Notes: a model not told the origin generated them from the letters alone. Counted from the stretch's first letter, positions 52,379 to 61,059 are shown. The stretch is DNA of 64,000 nucleotides from Amylibacter sp. IMCC11727 (GCF_029854195.1 NZ_CP122960.1:2424001-2488000); one strand, 5' to 3'. Numbers and translations are program-made.

Positions 52379-52648
52379 TTACTTTAGCTGGCTGTCCTTG
52401 CTGCCCCGTCGATTGATCCCTGGACGTGCTTTGAACGACGCGTCCCGATCCATCTGACAATCAATGCAAATCTTCACGCCTGGAAGCGCAAGTCGCCGTT
52501 TTTCAGGGATTTCTTCTTCACATTCCGCGCAATGAGTCAGACTTTCGCCAAGCGGCTTGCTGCGCCCTTTCAGACGCAACAACTCATCTTGAATGGACGC
52601 ATCAATCTGTTCTTGAACAGCGCCATCTTTGGCCCAACCACCTGCCAT
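52379..52648 (-). CDS. DksA/TraR-family zinc-finger protein
   Basis: An 89-residue protein with a C4 zinc finger, Cys40-x2-Cys43 and Cys61-x2-Cys64, in the pattern CAECEEEIPEKRRLALPGVKICIDC. The N-terminal helix is short, as in TraR and YbiI, so it may bind RNA polymerase in the secondary channel without the full DksA coiled coil. It lies 18 bases downstream of rpoH on the same strand, an interesting pairing of two transcription factors. Confidence 0.85.
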   Translation of the reverse strand: MAGGWAKDGAVQEQIDASIQDELLRLKGRSKPLGESLTHCAECEEEIPEKRRLALPGVKICIDCQMDRDASFKARPGINRRGSKDSQLK

Positions 52649-52666
52649 AGCTCCTCCGATCCTGCG

Positions 52667-53566
52667 TTAAGCAGGTTCTTTCAGCATACCTTTTTCAACG
52701 GCCATTTCACGCATTTTCTCTTGCAGCTTTTCAAACGCGCGCACTTCGATTTGGCGGATACGTTCGCGGCTGACATCATATTCACTACTCAACTCTTCCA
52801 GTGTTACCGGCTTGTCTTGCAATTTGCGTTTGGCCAAAATGTCCTTTTCGCGGTCATTCAGCACATCCATCGCTTCAACCATCAGGGCACGACGGGCCTG
52901 CAGTTCGTCACTTTCGGCATAGGATGTAGCCTGATCGGCGGTTTCATCTTCCAACCAATCCTGCCATTCCGCCGCCCCATCGCTGTCTTCGCCACCCACG
53001 CGGGCGTTCAGGGACGCATCGCCCCCCGACATACGACGGTTCATGGAAACCACTTCGGCTTCGGTTACATTCAGATCATTGGCGATCCGCTTCAGGTTCT
53101 CGGGGCGCAAGTCCCCCTCTTCCAAAGCACCAATACGATTTTTGGCTTTGCGCAGGTTAAAGAACAACTTCTTTTGGGCCGATGTTGTGCCCATTTTCAC
53201 CAGCGACCAGCTGCGTAAGATGTATTCTTGGATGCTCGCACGGATCCACCACATGGCGTAGGTCGCCAAACGGAAGCCTTTTTCTGGCTCAAACCGTTTC
53301 ACAGCCTGCATCAAACCCACGTTCGCCTCGGAAATCACCTCGGCCGTGGGCAAGCCATAGCCGCGGTAGCCCATGGCAATTTTGGCTGCCAAACGCAGGT
53401 GGCTTGTCACCAGTTTATGCGCAGCATCCGTGTCTTCGTGATCAATCCATGCCTTACCCAGCATGTATTCTTCGTCAGGTTCCAGCATTGGAAACTTACG
53501 AATTTCTTGCATGTAGCGGTTCAAACCCTGTTCCGGGCTTGGCGCTGGAAGATTTGAATAACCCAT
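52667..53566 (-). CDS. rpoH: RNA polymerase sigma factor RpoH (sigma-32)
   Basis: A 299-residue group 3 sigma factor. Region 2 has TSHLRLAAKIAMGYRGYGLPTAEVISEANVGLMQAVKRFEPEKGFRLATYAMWWIRASIQEYIL; the RpoH-box region TTSAQKKLFFNLRKAKNR follows; region 4.2 is VTLEELSSEYDVSRERIRQIEVRAFEKLQ. It directs the heat-shock regulon. Some Rhodobacteraceae have two RpoH paralogues; I cannot tell which one this is. An inverted repeat lies just upstream. Confidence 0.94.
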   Translation of the reverse strand: MGYSNLPAPSPEQGLNRYMQEIRKFPMLEPDEEYMLGKAWIDHEDTDAAHKLVTSHLRLAAKIAMGYRGYGLPTAEVISEANVGLMQAVKRFEPEKGFRLATYAMWWIRASIQEYILRSWSLVKMGTTSAQKKLFFNLRKAKNRIGALEEGDLRPENLKRIANDLNVTEAEVVSMNRRMSGGDASLNARVGGEDSDGAAEWQDWLEDETADQATSYAESDELQARRALMVEAMDVLNDREKDILAKRKLQDKPVTLEELSSEYDVSRERIRQIEVRAFEKLQEKMREMAVEKGMLKEPA

Positions 53567-53596
53567 TTTTTGCGGTTCCTCTTTGGCCCACTTCTG

Positions 53597-53633
53597 TTGA
53601 AATAGAGGTAAGAAGCCAGAATTTCTATTTCAA
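53597..53633. promoter_or_regulatory. 10-bp inverted repeat upstream of rpoH
   Basis: TTGAAATAGA (53597-53606) and TCTATTTCAA (53624-53633) are perfect inverted copies separated by 17 bases, ending 31 bases before the rpoH start. On the minus strand each arm offers a TTGAAA that could serve as a -35. The repeat is either an operator or an mRNA hairpin in the leader. Confidence 0.5.
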
Positions 53634-53720
53634 GGTATTCACTTGGCCACTCTTTGGCGTTTTGTTGCTTATTCTTTGTGTCTTAATCTAAAATTGATGC
53701 GGCGAACTGCGATTACTTCG

Positions 53721-54758
53721 TCATTTCAATTTTGACAAAGCCATCTCTAACATCTTTAAATCATTGGGTAAATCGCTTTCAAACGCGACAGGCTCTCCCG
53801 AAATTGGATGAATAAATCCCAGTTTCGCCGCATGGAGGGCCTGACGATCAAAATCTGTGATTACCCTTGCGTCAACTTCGTCCAATCCCGCCACTTTGAC
53901 ACGGCGTCGCGTGCCATAAATCGGGTCTCCGATCAGACCATGCCCAACGTGGGACATGTGAACACGAATTTGATGGGTGCGCCCTGTTTCAAGCCAGCAC
54001 TCCATCCGCGCCGCACGGCCTCCGAAATCCTCAATCACGCGCGCACGGGTGATTGCATGACGCCCAGAATTGGCCGCAACGGCCATGCGCTTACGATCCG
54101 TTTTATGACGTTCAATGTTCGTGGCAATCCGCAACACGCCTCCCGTTTCAAAGGCAACGCCAGGCAGACCGCGCAACCGCGGGTCCGCCGCGGATGGGGC
54201 CGTAATACAAAAGGCAACATACACACGATCAATGGAATGATCTGCAAATTGCGCGGCCAGTCCCTGATGGGCTGCGTCTGTTTTGGCAACAACCAGCAAT
54301 CCGCTTGTGTCTTTATCAATCCGATGCACAATGCCTGGTCGCTTCGCACCGCCTACTCCAGACAGGCTATCGGCGCAGTGATACAACAGTGCATTCACCA
54401 ACGTGCCATCTTCGGAACCAGGTGCAGGATGTACCACCATGCCCGCGGCTTTGTTCACCACAATCAGATCATCATCTTCATACACAATCTCAATCGGAAT
54501 GTTTTGCGGCTCTGCCTCCAAGGCCACGGCAACGGGAATGGCCACCTGCCATTCTTCGCCCTCGATCCCTTGGGTTTTCATCTTGGTCACAACCGCACCA
54601 TCAGACAGGCGCGTCACCGCCCCGCCTTCGATCAATTTGCCCAAACGGGAGCGGCTCAGGCTCACACCCTCTGGCACAACCTCTGCCAGTGCTTTATCAA
54701 GCCGCGCAGGCGGAGTGGCGCCAAGGGTCAGCACAAGGATATCATTGGTGTCAGACAT
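53721..54758 (-). CDS. rluD: RluA-family 23S rRNA pseudouridine synthase
   Basis: A 345-residue protein. An N-terminal S4 RNA-binding domain (ARLDKALAEVVPEGVSLSRSRLGKLIEGGAV) precedes the catalytic domain with VVNKAAGMVVHPAPGSEDGTLVNALL and the active Asp in GIVHRIDKDTSGLLVVAK. ETGRTHQIRVHMSHVGHGLIGDPIYG is also typical. It makes pseudouridines in 23S rRNA; the RluD type is most likely because of the S4 domain and length. It starts 19 bases from the divergent DUF6476 gene. Confidence 0.9.
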   Translation of the reverse strand: MSDTNDILVLTLGATPPARLDKALAEVVPEGVSLSRSRLGKLIEGGAVTRLSDGAVVTKMKTQGIEGEEWQVAIPVAVALEAEPQNIPIEIVYEDDDLIVVNKAAGMVVHPAPGSEDGTLVNALLYHCADSLSGVGGAKRPGIVHRIDKDTSGLLVVAKTDAAHQGLAAQFADHSIDRVYVAFCITAPSAADPRLRGLPGVAFETGGVLRIATNIERHKTDRKRMAVAANSGRHAITRARVIEDFGGRAARMECWLETGRTHQIRVHMSHVGHGLIGDPIYGTRRRVKVAGLDEVDARVITDFDRQALHAAKLGFIHPISGEPVAFESDLPNDLKMLEMALSKLK

Positions 54759-54777
54759 AGATCAAAATGGGTCCCAG

Positions 54778-55056
54778 ATGGAAGAACCCGCAAACCTGCG
54801 GTTTCTGCGGCGATTGGTGACGGTTTTAACCGCAACCATGATCCTTGGCCTTCTAGCTATCTTCGTCGTGCTTGTCATGCGTTTCTCGTCGGAAACCCCA
54901 GTGCCACTGCCAGACACAATCACCTTGCCCAGTGGTGCGACGGCCAGCACCTTTACACACGGGCCTGATTGGTACGCAGTTGTGACCACGGACAATCAAA
55001 TCCTGATCTACGATCGCACCAGCAACGCCTTGCGTCAGACCTTGCAAATCGAGTGA
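54778..55056 (+). CDS. DUF6476-family small membrane protein
   Basis: A 92-residue protein with one membrane span (LVTVLTATMILGLLAIFVVLVMRF) and a short outer domain (PLPDTITLPSGATASTFTHGPDWYAVVTTDNQILIYDRTSNALRQTLQIE). I recognise this as the Rhodobacteraceae DUF6476 family, commonly found divergent from rluD as here. The start is ATG 54778. Role unknown. Confidence 0.78.
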   Translation: MEEPANLRFLRRLVTVLTATMILGLLAIFVVLVMRFSSETPVPLPDTITLPSGATASTFTHGPDWYAVVTTDNQILIYDRTSNALRQTLQIE

Positions 55057-55068
55057 TAGATCAGCGCC

Positions 55069-55090
55069 TTTTTCTTGGTCTAAATATCCA
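55069..55090. repeat. Dispersed intergenic motif, copy F
   Basis: TTTTTCTTGGTCTAAATATC followed by CA, in the 79-base gap before dnaG. It is nearly identical to copies B and D. Confidence 0.55.
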
Positions 55091-55135
55091 CTGCATGACC
55101 TTGCCGCCACGCCCAAACCTCCCCATATTGGCGCC

Positions 55136-57094
55136 ATGAGTCTGCCCGACGGTTTCCTTGATGAATTGCGCACACGTCTTTCGATCGCACAGGTCGTTGG
55201 CCGCAAAGTTACGTGGGATACGCGCAAGTCCAATGTGGGCAAAGGCGACTACTGGTCGCCCTGCCCCTTTCATCAGGAAAAAACTGCGTCTTTTCATGTA
55301 GATGACCGCAAAGGCTTTTTCTATTGCTTTGGCTGCCATGCCAAAGGGGACGCGCTGACTTTTGTGCGTGAGACCGAAAATGTCGGCTTTATGGAAGCGG
55401 TGGAGATTCTGGCAGGCGAAGCGGGCATGCCCGTTCCAAAACGTGATCCTGTGGCCCAGAAAAAGGCGGATCAGCGTACGGTTCTTGCCGAAATTATGGA
55501 ACAAGCACTGCAATTCTATCGCATGCAGTTGAAAACCAATGTGGCAACTGCTGCACGCGACTATCTTGACGGGCGTGGCATGCCGCAGGTCATTCAGGAT
55601 CGATTTGAAATCGGGTTTGCACCAGACACACGCAGTGCGTTGTTTCAGCATCTTACAGGGAAAGGGATCAAACCCGAAGACCTCGACGAAGCAGGGCTTT
55701 GCGTCAAACCCGATGATGGGGGCAGCCCGTTTGATCGGTTCCGCGGGCGCATCATCTTTCCTATTCGTGATGCGCGTGGGCGCTGTATTGCGTTTGGTGG
55801 CCGCGCGATGGACCCGAATGCGCGGGCCAAATACCTCAACAGCCCCGAAACCCCCCTGTTTGACAAAGGTCGCAGTCTTTACAATCACGGTCCTGCTCGC
55901 GAAGCGGCTGGCAAGGCGCAAAGCCTGATTGTGGCCGAAGGCTACATGGACGTAATCGCTTTGGCACAAGCAGGTTTCGATCATGCCGTAGCCCCGCTTG
56001 GAACAGCGATAACTGAAAATCAGTTGCAGTTGATGTGGCGTATGTCCCCTGAACCCATCATTGCCCTTGATGGTGACACCGCAGGTATTCGCGCGGCGCG
56101 GCGGTTGATTGATCTGGCCTTGCCTCTGATGGAGGCGGGCAAATCCTTGCGCTTTGTTGTGCTGCCCGAAGGCCAAGACCCCGATGACCTGCTGAAGGCA
56201 TCTGGCGCCAAAGCCATGCAAGACCTGCTGGATGCGGCCCAACCCATGGTCCGTCTATTGTGGGAACGCGAGATTGAAGGCAAGGTTTTTGACAGCCCAG
56301 AGCGCCGCGCCAGTCTAGATGCCAGCCTGCGCACGGCCCTGTCAGCGATCAAAGACCCGTCTTTGCGCAATCACTACACCGCCGCGATTAAGGAACTGCG
56401 CGCGGAGCTGTTTGCCCCAAAACACGGCACTTCGACGCAACAGAACGCACCTTGGTCGGGAGGCTGGCGCAACAAGCCACCGCAAAACGCGACCAGTGGT
56501 TTGAAATCCTCGCTGCTTGGGCAAAAAACCGCTACGGACACCACGCGCTTGCGTGAAGCCTTAATCCTTGCGGCAGCCATCCGCAATCCACATGCAGCGG
56601 TAGAGCATGAAACAATGCTTGAAAAATCCCCTATTGCCGCCCCCGATTTGATTAAAATTCAATCGGCCCTCTTGGCATTGCTGCACATGGACCTATCTGA
56701 AGATCAGGGATCGGGACCACTCATCGCCGCACTGACGGACCGCCTTGGGTTTAACCCAATGGATCATTTGATGACGCTGCCCCCCGTTCGCATACACCCC
56801 CATCTGCACCCAGATGCAGACCCCGAACTGGTGGCCATGACCCTGCGCGAAGAGCTGGTCAAACATGCCGCCATCAAAGGAGCGGAAGCAGAACTGCGCG
56901 ATGCAGAAGAAGAAGTGGAAGGATTGGCCGATGAAGGGCTGACATGGCGCATCCAACAAGCGTCTGAAGCACGGGCCAATGCAACCAAAGCAGACATAAA
57001 ATCAGGTGGCGATGGCTCTGAAGACAGGGAAAATTTGTCACTAAACCTACAAAAAATGATCGATGATCAGATTTGGGTAAAGAAAAAGGGGTAG
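55136..57094 (+). CDS. dnaG: DNA primase
   Basis: A 652-residue DnaG. The CHC2 zinc finger uses Cys43, His46, Cys64 and Cys67 (SPCPFHQEKTASF, FYCFGCHAKGD). The catalytic core has RFRGRIIFPIRDARGRCIAFGGRAM and the Toprim elements LIVAEGYMDVIAL and EPIIALDGDTAGIRAA. The C-terminal part (helicase-binding) is less conserved. It makes RNA primers at the replication fork. It is followed by rpoD, as in many proteobacteria. Confidence 0.96.
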   Translation: MSLPDGFLDELRTRLSIAQVVGRKVTWDTRKSNVGKGDYWSPCPFHQEKTASFHVDDRKGFFYCFGCHAKGDALTFVRETENVGFMEAVEILAGEAGMPVPKRDPVAQKKADQRTVLAEIMEQALQFYRMQLKTNVATAARDYLDGRGMPQVIQDRFEIGFAPDTRSALFQHLTGKGIKPEDLDEAGLCVKPDDGGSPFDRFRGRIIFPIRDARGRCIAFGGRAMDPNARAKYLNSPETPLFDKGRSLYNHGPAREAAGKAQSLIVAEGYMDVIALAQAGFDHAVAPLGTAITENQLQLMWRMSPEPIIALDGDTAGIRAARRLIDLALPLMEAGKSLRFVVLPEGQDPDDLLKASGAKAMQDLLDAAQPMVRLLWEREIEGKVFDSPERRASLDASLRTALSAIKDPSLRNHYTAAIKELRAELFAPKHGTSTQQNAPWSGGWRNKPPQNATSGLKSSLLGQKTATDTTRLREALILAAAIRNPHAAVEHETMLEKSPIAAPDLIKIQSALLALLHMDLSEDQGSGPLIAALTDRLGFNPMDHLMTLPPVRIHPHLHPDADPELVAMTLREELVKHAAIKGAEAELRDAEEEVEGLADEGLTWRIQQASEARANATKADIKSGGDGSEDRENLSLNLQKMIDDQIWVKKKG

Positions 57095-57102
57095 AACCAT
57101 TG

Positions 57103-57166
57103 CGAATCATTGATTCGTTCTATTGATTCGCCCACAGCTAGGTGATTCGGTCTGTTGGCCGAATCA
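57103..57166. promoter_or_regulatory. Cluster of TGATTCG/CGAATCA units in the dnaG-rpoD gap
   Basis: CGAATCATTGATTCG (57103-57117) is a 15-base palindrome. Another TTGATTCG lies at 57123-57130, and TGATTCGG (57143-57150) pairs with CCGAATCA (57159-57166) across an 8-base loop. Five copies of one heptamer in 64 bases suggest an operator array or a terminator hairpin before rpoD. Confidence 0.5.
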
Positions 57167-57219
57167 GAACGCTTATGATCGCGATTTGCGGCAAGCGTAT
57201 AAGGGATTTGGAGGCTATA

Positions 57220-59208
57220 ATGGCAGCGAAAGATAACACCGCATCAAAGACGGACGATCAAGACGCAGACGGCCCAATGAATGACATGAGCCAAGCGGCC
57301 GTGAAAAAAATGATCTCTGGCGCGCGCGCTCGGGGATACATTACCTATGACGAGCTGAACCAAGTTCTGCCCCCTGATCAGGTGTCTTCGGAACAAATCG
57401 AAGACGTGATGTCCATGCTGTCTGAAATGGGCATCAACATCATCGAAGAAGAAGAAGTCGAAGACGACGGCGCCAAAGACCTCGCGGTGGTTGAACAAAA
57501 CGCCAAAGAAGTGGCGCTGGCGGAAACCGGCAAAGAAACACTCGACCGCACGGACGATCCCGTGCGCATGTATCTGCGTGAAATGGGCTCTGTTGAGTTG
57601 TTGTCTCGTGAAGGCGAGATCGCAATTGCCAAACGCATCGAAGCGGGCCGCAACACAATGATTGCGGGTCTGTGCGAAAGCCCTCTGACTTTCCAAGCGA
57701 TCACCATCTGGCGCGAAGAACTTTTGGAAGAAGATATCCTTCTGCGCGATGTGATTGATCTGGAAACCACCTTTGGCGACACCATGGAAGACGACGAAGA
57801 AGACAGCGTCGCCTCTGGCTTGAAAACCGCTGCGGGGCCAACTGCGGTTCCTGCTGCTGAAAAGGTTCAAGAAGTGGACGCCGACGGCAACCCAATTGAA
57901 ACTGACGACGATGACGACGACGAGGATGAAGCAGCCAACATGTCGCTGGCCGCGATGGAAGCGGCGCTAAAACCGCAAGTCCTCGAAACGCTGGAAAAGA
58001 TCGCGCATGACTATGAGGGTCTGGCCGCGATGCAGGATGTGCGGATTTCTGCGACCCTGAACGAAGACGAAAGCTATTCCGATAAGGAAGAAAAAGCCTA
58101 TCAAAAGCTGCGCACGTCTTTGGTGGAACAGGTGAACGCGCTGCACCTGCACAACAACCGTATCGAGGCGTTGATTGACCAGCTTTATGGCATCAACCGC
58201 AAGATCATGTCGCTCGACTCAGGTATGGTGAAGCTGGCCGACCAATCCCGCATCAACCGCCGCGAGTTCATCGACGTTTACCGCGGTAAAGAGCTCGATC
58301 CGATGTGGCTCGACAATGTGGCCGAAATGACAGGCCGTGGCTGGAGCCAATTCATCGAACGCTTCCGCGACAAAGCCGAAGATATCCGCGCCGAAATGGC
58401 ACAAGTTGGCCAATATGTGGGCGTGGACATCACCGAATTCCGCCGCATCGTGAACCAAGTGCAAAAGGGCGAAAAAGAAGCCCGTCTTGCCAAGAAAGAA
58501 ATGGTCGAAGCCAACCTGCGTTTGGTTATCTCCATTGCCAAGAAATACACCAACCGTGGCCTGCAATTCCTTGATCTGATTCAGGAAGGGAACATCGGCC
58601 TGATGAAGGCGGTTGATAAATTCGAATACCGTCGTGGGTATAAATTCTCGACCTATGCCACGTGGTGGATTCGTCAGGCGATCACCCGTTCCATTGCTGA
58701 TCAGGCCCGCACGATCCGTATTCCGGTTCACATGATCGAAACGATCAACAAACTGGTGCGCACAGGTCGCCAGATGCTGCACGAAATTGGCCGCGAACCC
58801 ACACCAGAGGAATTGGCAGGCAAGCTGCAAATGCCGCTGGATAAAGTGCGCAAGGTGATGAAAATTGCCAAAGAGCCGATTTCCCTCGAAACACCGATTG
58901 GCGACGAGGAAGACTCGCAGCTCGGTGATTTCATCGAAGACAAGAACGCGATCCTGCCACTGGATTCCGCCATTCAGGGCAACCTGAAGGAAACCACAAC
59001 GCGGGTTCTGGCGTCACTGACACCCCGCGAAGAACGCGTTCTTCGCATGCGGTTCGGGATTGGGATGAATACCGACCACACGCTCGAAGAAGTGGGTCAA
59101 CAGTTCAGTGTGACACGGGAACGTATCCGCCAGATTGAGGCCAAAGCGCTGCGGAAGTTGAAGCATCCGAGCCGGAGCCGGAAGCTGCGGAGTTTCTTGG
59201 ATCAGTAG
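57220..59208 (+). CDS. rpoD: RNA polymerase primary sigma factor RpoD (sigma-70)
   Basis: A 662-residue primary sigma. Region 1.1 lies at residues about 20-85, DPVRMYLREMGSVELLSREGEIAIAKRIE is region 1.2, and the non-conserved region contains a run of acidic residues (DDDDDDEDEAAN). Region 2 is VEANLRLVISIAKKYTNRGLQFLDLIQEGNIGLMKAVDKFEYRRGYKFSTYATWWIRQAITR; region 4.2 ends with SVTRERIRQIEAKALRKLKHPSRSRKLRSFLD. The start is ATG 57220, with GGAGG upstream; the longer reading from 57142 lacks such a site. Confidence 0.97.
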   Translation: MAAKDNTASKTDDQDADGPMNDMSQAAVKKMISGARARGYITYDELNQVLPPDQVSSEQIEDVMSMLSEMGINIIEEEEVEDDGAKDLAVVEQNAKEVALAETGKETLDRTDDPVRMYLREMGSVELLSREGEIAIAKRIEAGRNTMIAGLCESPLTFQAITIWREELLEEDILLRDVIDLETTFGDTMEDDEEDSVASGLKTAAGPTAVPAAEKVQEVDADGNPIETDDDDDDEDEAANMSLAAMEAALKPQVLETLEKIAHDYEGLAAMQDVRISATLNEDESYSDKEEKAYQKLRTSLVEQVNALHLHNNRIEALIDQLYGINRKIMSLDSGMVKLADQSRINRREFIDVYRGKELDPMWLDNVAEMTGRGWSQFIERFRDKAEDIRAEMAQVGQYVGVDITEFRRIVNQVQKGEKEARLAKKEMVEANLRLVISIAKKYTNRGLQFLDLIQEGNIGLMKAVDKFEYRRGYKFSTYATWWIRQAITRSIADQARTIRIPVHMIETINKLVRTGRQMLHEIGREPTPEELAGKLQMPLDKVRKVMKIAKEPISLETPIGDEEDSQLGDFIEDKNAILPLDSAIQGNLKETTTRVLASLTPREERVLRMRFGIGMNTDHTLEEVGQQFSVTRERIRQIEAKALRKLKHPSRSRKLRSFLDQ

Positions 59209-59214
59209 GATTCG

Positions 59215-59861
59215 ATGGATTTCGATTATTTTTTCAGAAGCGCATAGACCGAATACTGAATACAAGGAAGTTAGCGCGCATAGGTCTGCTTGAAGAGCAA
59301 CGAAAAATTGAAAAGAATGAAGATCCGTACCAGGCATATTATTCCGAAGGACCAGAGCCCCTATACCTAGAAGAATGGCTGGAAATCCACTATGGACTGG
59401 AGGCTATTGATTTCCATACAATAACGGACCTTTCAAATGCGCTAAAAGTTAACTTGGAAGCGACCGCTTCCAAACACCTTTCCAAAGACTATCGCGATAG
59501 CGGCAAGTATAAAAATCTCTTTAAGGGTAAATCTTTTGTGGAAGGCTATCTTCTGGCGCTTGGCCTTGAAGGTGGGTCAAAGACATTTAATGAGACCAAG
59601 AGCTTCAAAAGACTCGAACAGTTAACCGCTGTCCGAAACGCTTTTCAGCATCAATCAACTTTGGGAACAGATGTCATTTATGCAAACGAAGTAAAAACGA
59701 GGCGTAATTCGAAATTTCTTTTCTCTGTAGAACATGAAAACTCAGAACAATCATATTTTGGCCAACAGGTTACTCTTGACGAAAAAATATTGTTTCAAAT
59801 TGTCGATGATCTTCGAAGTTTATCGAGTGAATTGAAGTCTGCTCTTTATCCTTGGCGTTAG
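59215..59861 (+). pseudogene. HEPN-like small protein, frame-disrupted (or -1 frameshifted)
   Basis: An AT-rich ORF is open to the TAG at 59859-59861 but has no ATG, GTG or TTG from the upstream stop (59136) until TTG 59254. An ATG at 59215 in the adjacent frame gives MDFDYFF and then hits a TAG at 59245. A -1 shift at T-TTT-TTC (59229-59235) joins them into a 215-residue protein (MDFDYFF, then QKRIDRILNTRKL...). The C-terminal half has EQLTAVRNAFQHQ, an R-x4-H pattern typical of HEPN domains. It may be a true programmed frameshift, a one-base indel in a T-run (pseudogene or sequencing error), or translation from TTG 59254 as a 135-residue protein. Confidence 0.5.
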
Positions 59862-59862
59862 C

Positions 59863-60537
59863 TCACCGTTTTAACCGACAAATCCCCTTAACCTGCACAT
59901 CCTTCCACCCAATAATCACGCTCTTGCTCGGCAGTTTTTCCAGCGGAAAATATTCCTTCAACATCGCTTCTAACCGCGACGTTCTCGGCGCTTTCGGATC
60001 AAGCAGTGAACAGCACAAATACTCCTCCACAATCCGCCCTTGTTGCTCATATCCATAGGACAGGAAATCCCCATCCGTGTCGGGATCAATCAGATACGGA
60101 TCATCCTTCGTCTGATGCTCCCGTGCGGCCTTCAGCGGGTGATACTTCGTTACTTTGCGGTTCTGCCACTGCCACGCATGGGTCAGCTCATGGGCCAGAA
60201 ACAGCGCCTGATACAGGTACAGTTTATCCCCATAATCAGGCATGTAATCCTCAAGGTAATAATCTTCGTTCACCCAAACCTTGTTAAACAACGCCACCGC
60301 CGATGGGGCGCCTGTTACAAATTCCGTTTGCGGTTCTGGGTAAATCCGTTCCGTACAGGCCACGCGGGGGCGTTTTCGGGCGCGTAGGGTGTAGGATTTC
60401 ACGGGTGCTTTGTTCAGCAAACGTACTTTGGCCGTGTCCAAATCAGCGCCATGCACATGGGCCGCAAACCGCATTTCGTTTTCGGTCAGGGGGCGTCCAC
60501 AAGCCGCCAGAAACAAAAGAAGGATAAGCGCGCGCAT
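59863..60537 (-). CDS. Lipoprotein with HExxH zinc-metallopeptidase motif
   Basis: A 224-residue lipoprotein (lipobox LAACGRP). The motif LAHELTHAWQWQ (HExxH) lies near residue 115, followed by an acidic-rich segment YEQQGRIVEEYL that could provide the third ligand. An N-terminal HVHGADLDTAKVRLLNKAPVKSY is typical of a family of Rhodobacterales proteins I cannot name. It is probably an outer-membrane or periplasmic zinc hydrolase. It ends next to the convergent HEPN-like gene. Confidence 0.65.
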   Translation of the reverse strand: MRALILLLFLAACGRPLTENEMRFAAHVHGADLDTAKVRLLNKAPVKSYTLRARKRPRVACTERIYPEPQTEFVTGAPSAVALFNKVWVNEDYYLEDYMPDYGDKLYLYQALFLAHELTHAWQWQNRKVTKYHPLKAAREHQTKDDPYLIDPDTDGDFLSYGYEQQGRIVEEYLCCSLLDPKAPRTSRLEAMLKEYFPLEKLPSKSVIIGWKDVQVKGICRLKR

Positions 60538-60639
60538 GCACGCAGATTGCGGCGGACAGGACCAAAGTGCAATGCGAAATCACTGTAAAAGACAAGGCCG
60601 CACCATCATGTTAGACAGGGAAAAATAACGGAACAACAG

Positions 60640-61059
60640 ATGCAAACCGAATTTCAAATCACAACAACGGGCGCGGGACTTTATGAATTTACCCAAGACG
60701 TGTCTGCCTTCATCCGCTCACAGACCGCCAACACCGGAGTTCTAACCCTTTTCGTGCGCCACACCTCGTGCTCTCTGCTCATTCAAGAAAACGCCCACCC
60801 CGACGTGCAGACCGATTTGCAGGCCTATTTTTCGCGCCTTGTCCCACCGAGTACAGACCCAAGCATGAAATACCTGCGCCACACAATGGAAGGACCAGAT
60901 GATATGCCCGCCCATATTAAGGCTGCGATGATGCCTGTTTTCCTTACAATTCCGATATCTGCGGGCCGACTGGTGCTGGGCACATGGCAAGGGATTTACC
61001 TTTTCGAACATCGCGACCGTCCACATACGCGATCTGTCTTTGGGCATATTTCGCCCTAA
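60640..61059 (+). CDS. YjbQ-family protein (UPF0047)
   Basis: A 139-residue protein of the YjbQ/UPF0047 family, beginning FQITTTGAGLYEFTQDVSAFIRSQ with FVRHTSCSLLIQENAHPDV, LRHTMEGPDDMPAHIKAAMM and GTWQGIYLFEHR. The His and Asp residues probably form an active or metal site. YjbQ has been described as a secondary thiamine-phosphate synthase in E. coli, but the true role is uncertain. Compact single-domain gene, alone on its transcript. Confidence 0.9.
   Translation: MQTEFQITTTGAGLYEFTQDVSAFIRSQTANTGVLTLFVRHTSCSLLIQENAHPDVQTDLQAYFSRLVPPSTDPSMKYLRHTMEGPDDMPAHIKAAMMPVFLTIPISAGRLVLGTWQGIYLFEHRDRPHTRSVFGHISP

Noticed and set aside
52532..53218. Plus-strand ORF of 228 codons opposite rpoH
   Set aside because: A shadow of the rpoH codons, rich in Phe and His with no family resemblance.
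55061..56242. Minus-strand ORF of 393 codons opposite dnaG
   Set aside because: dnaG on the plus strand is certain; the ORF has no recognisable domain.
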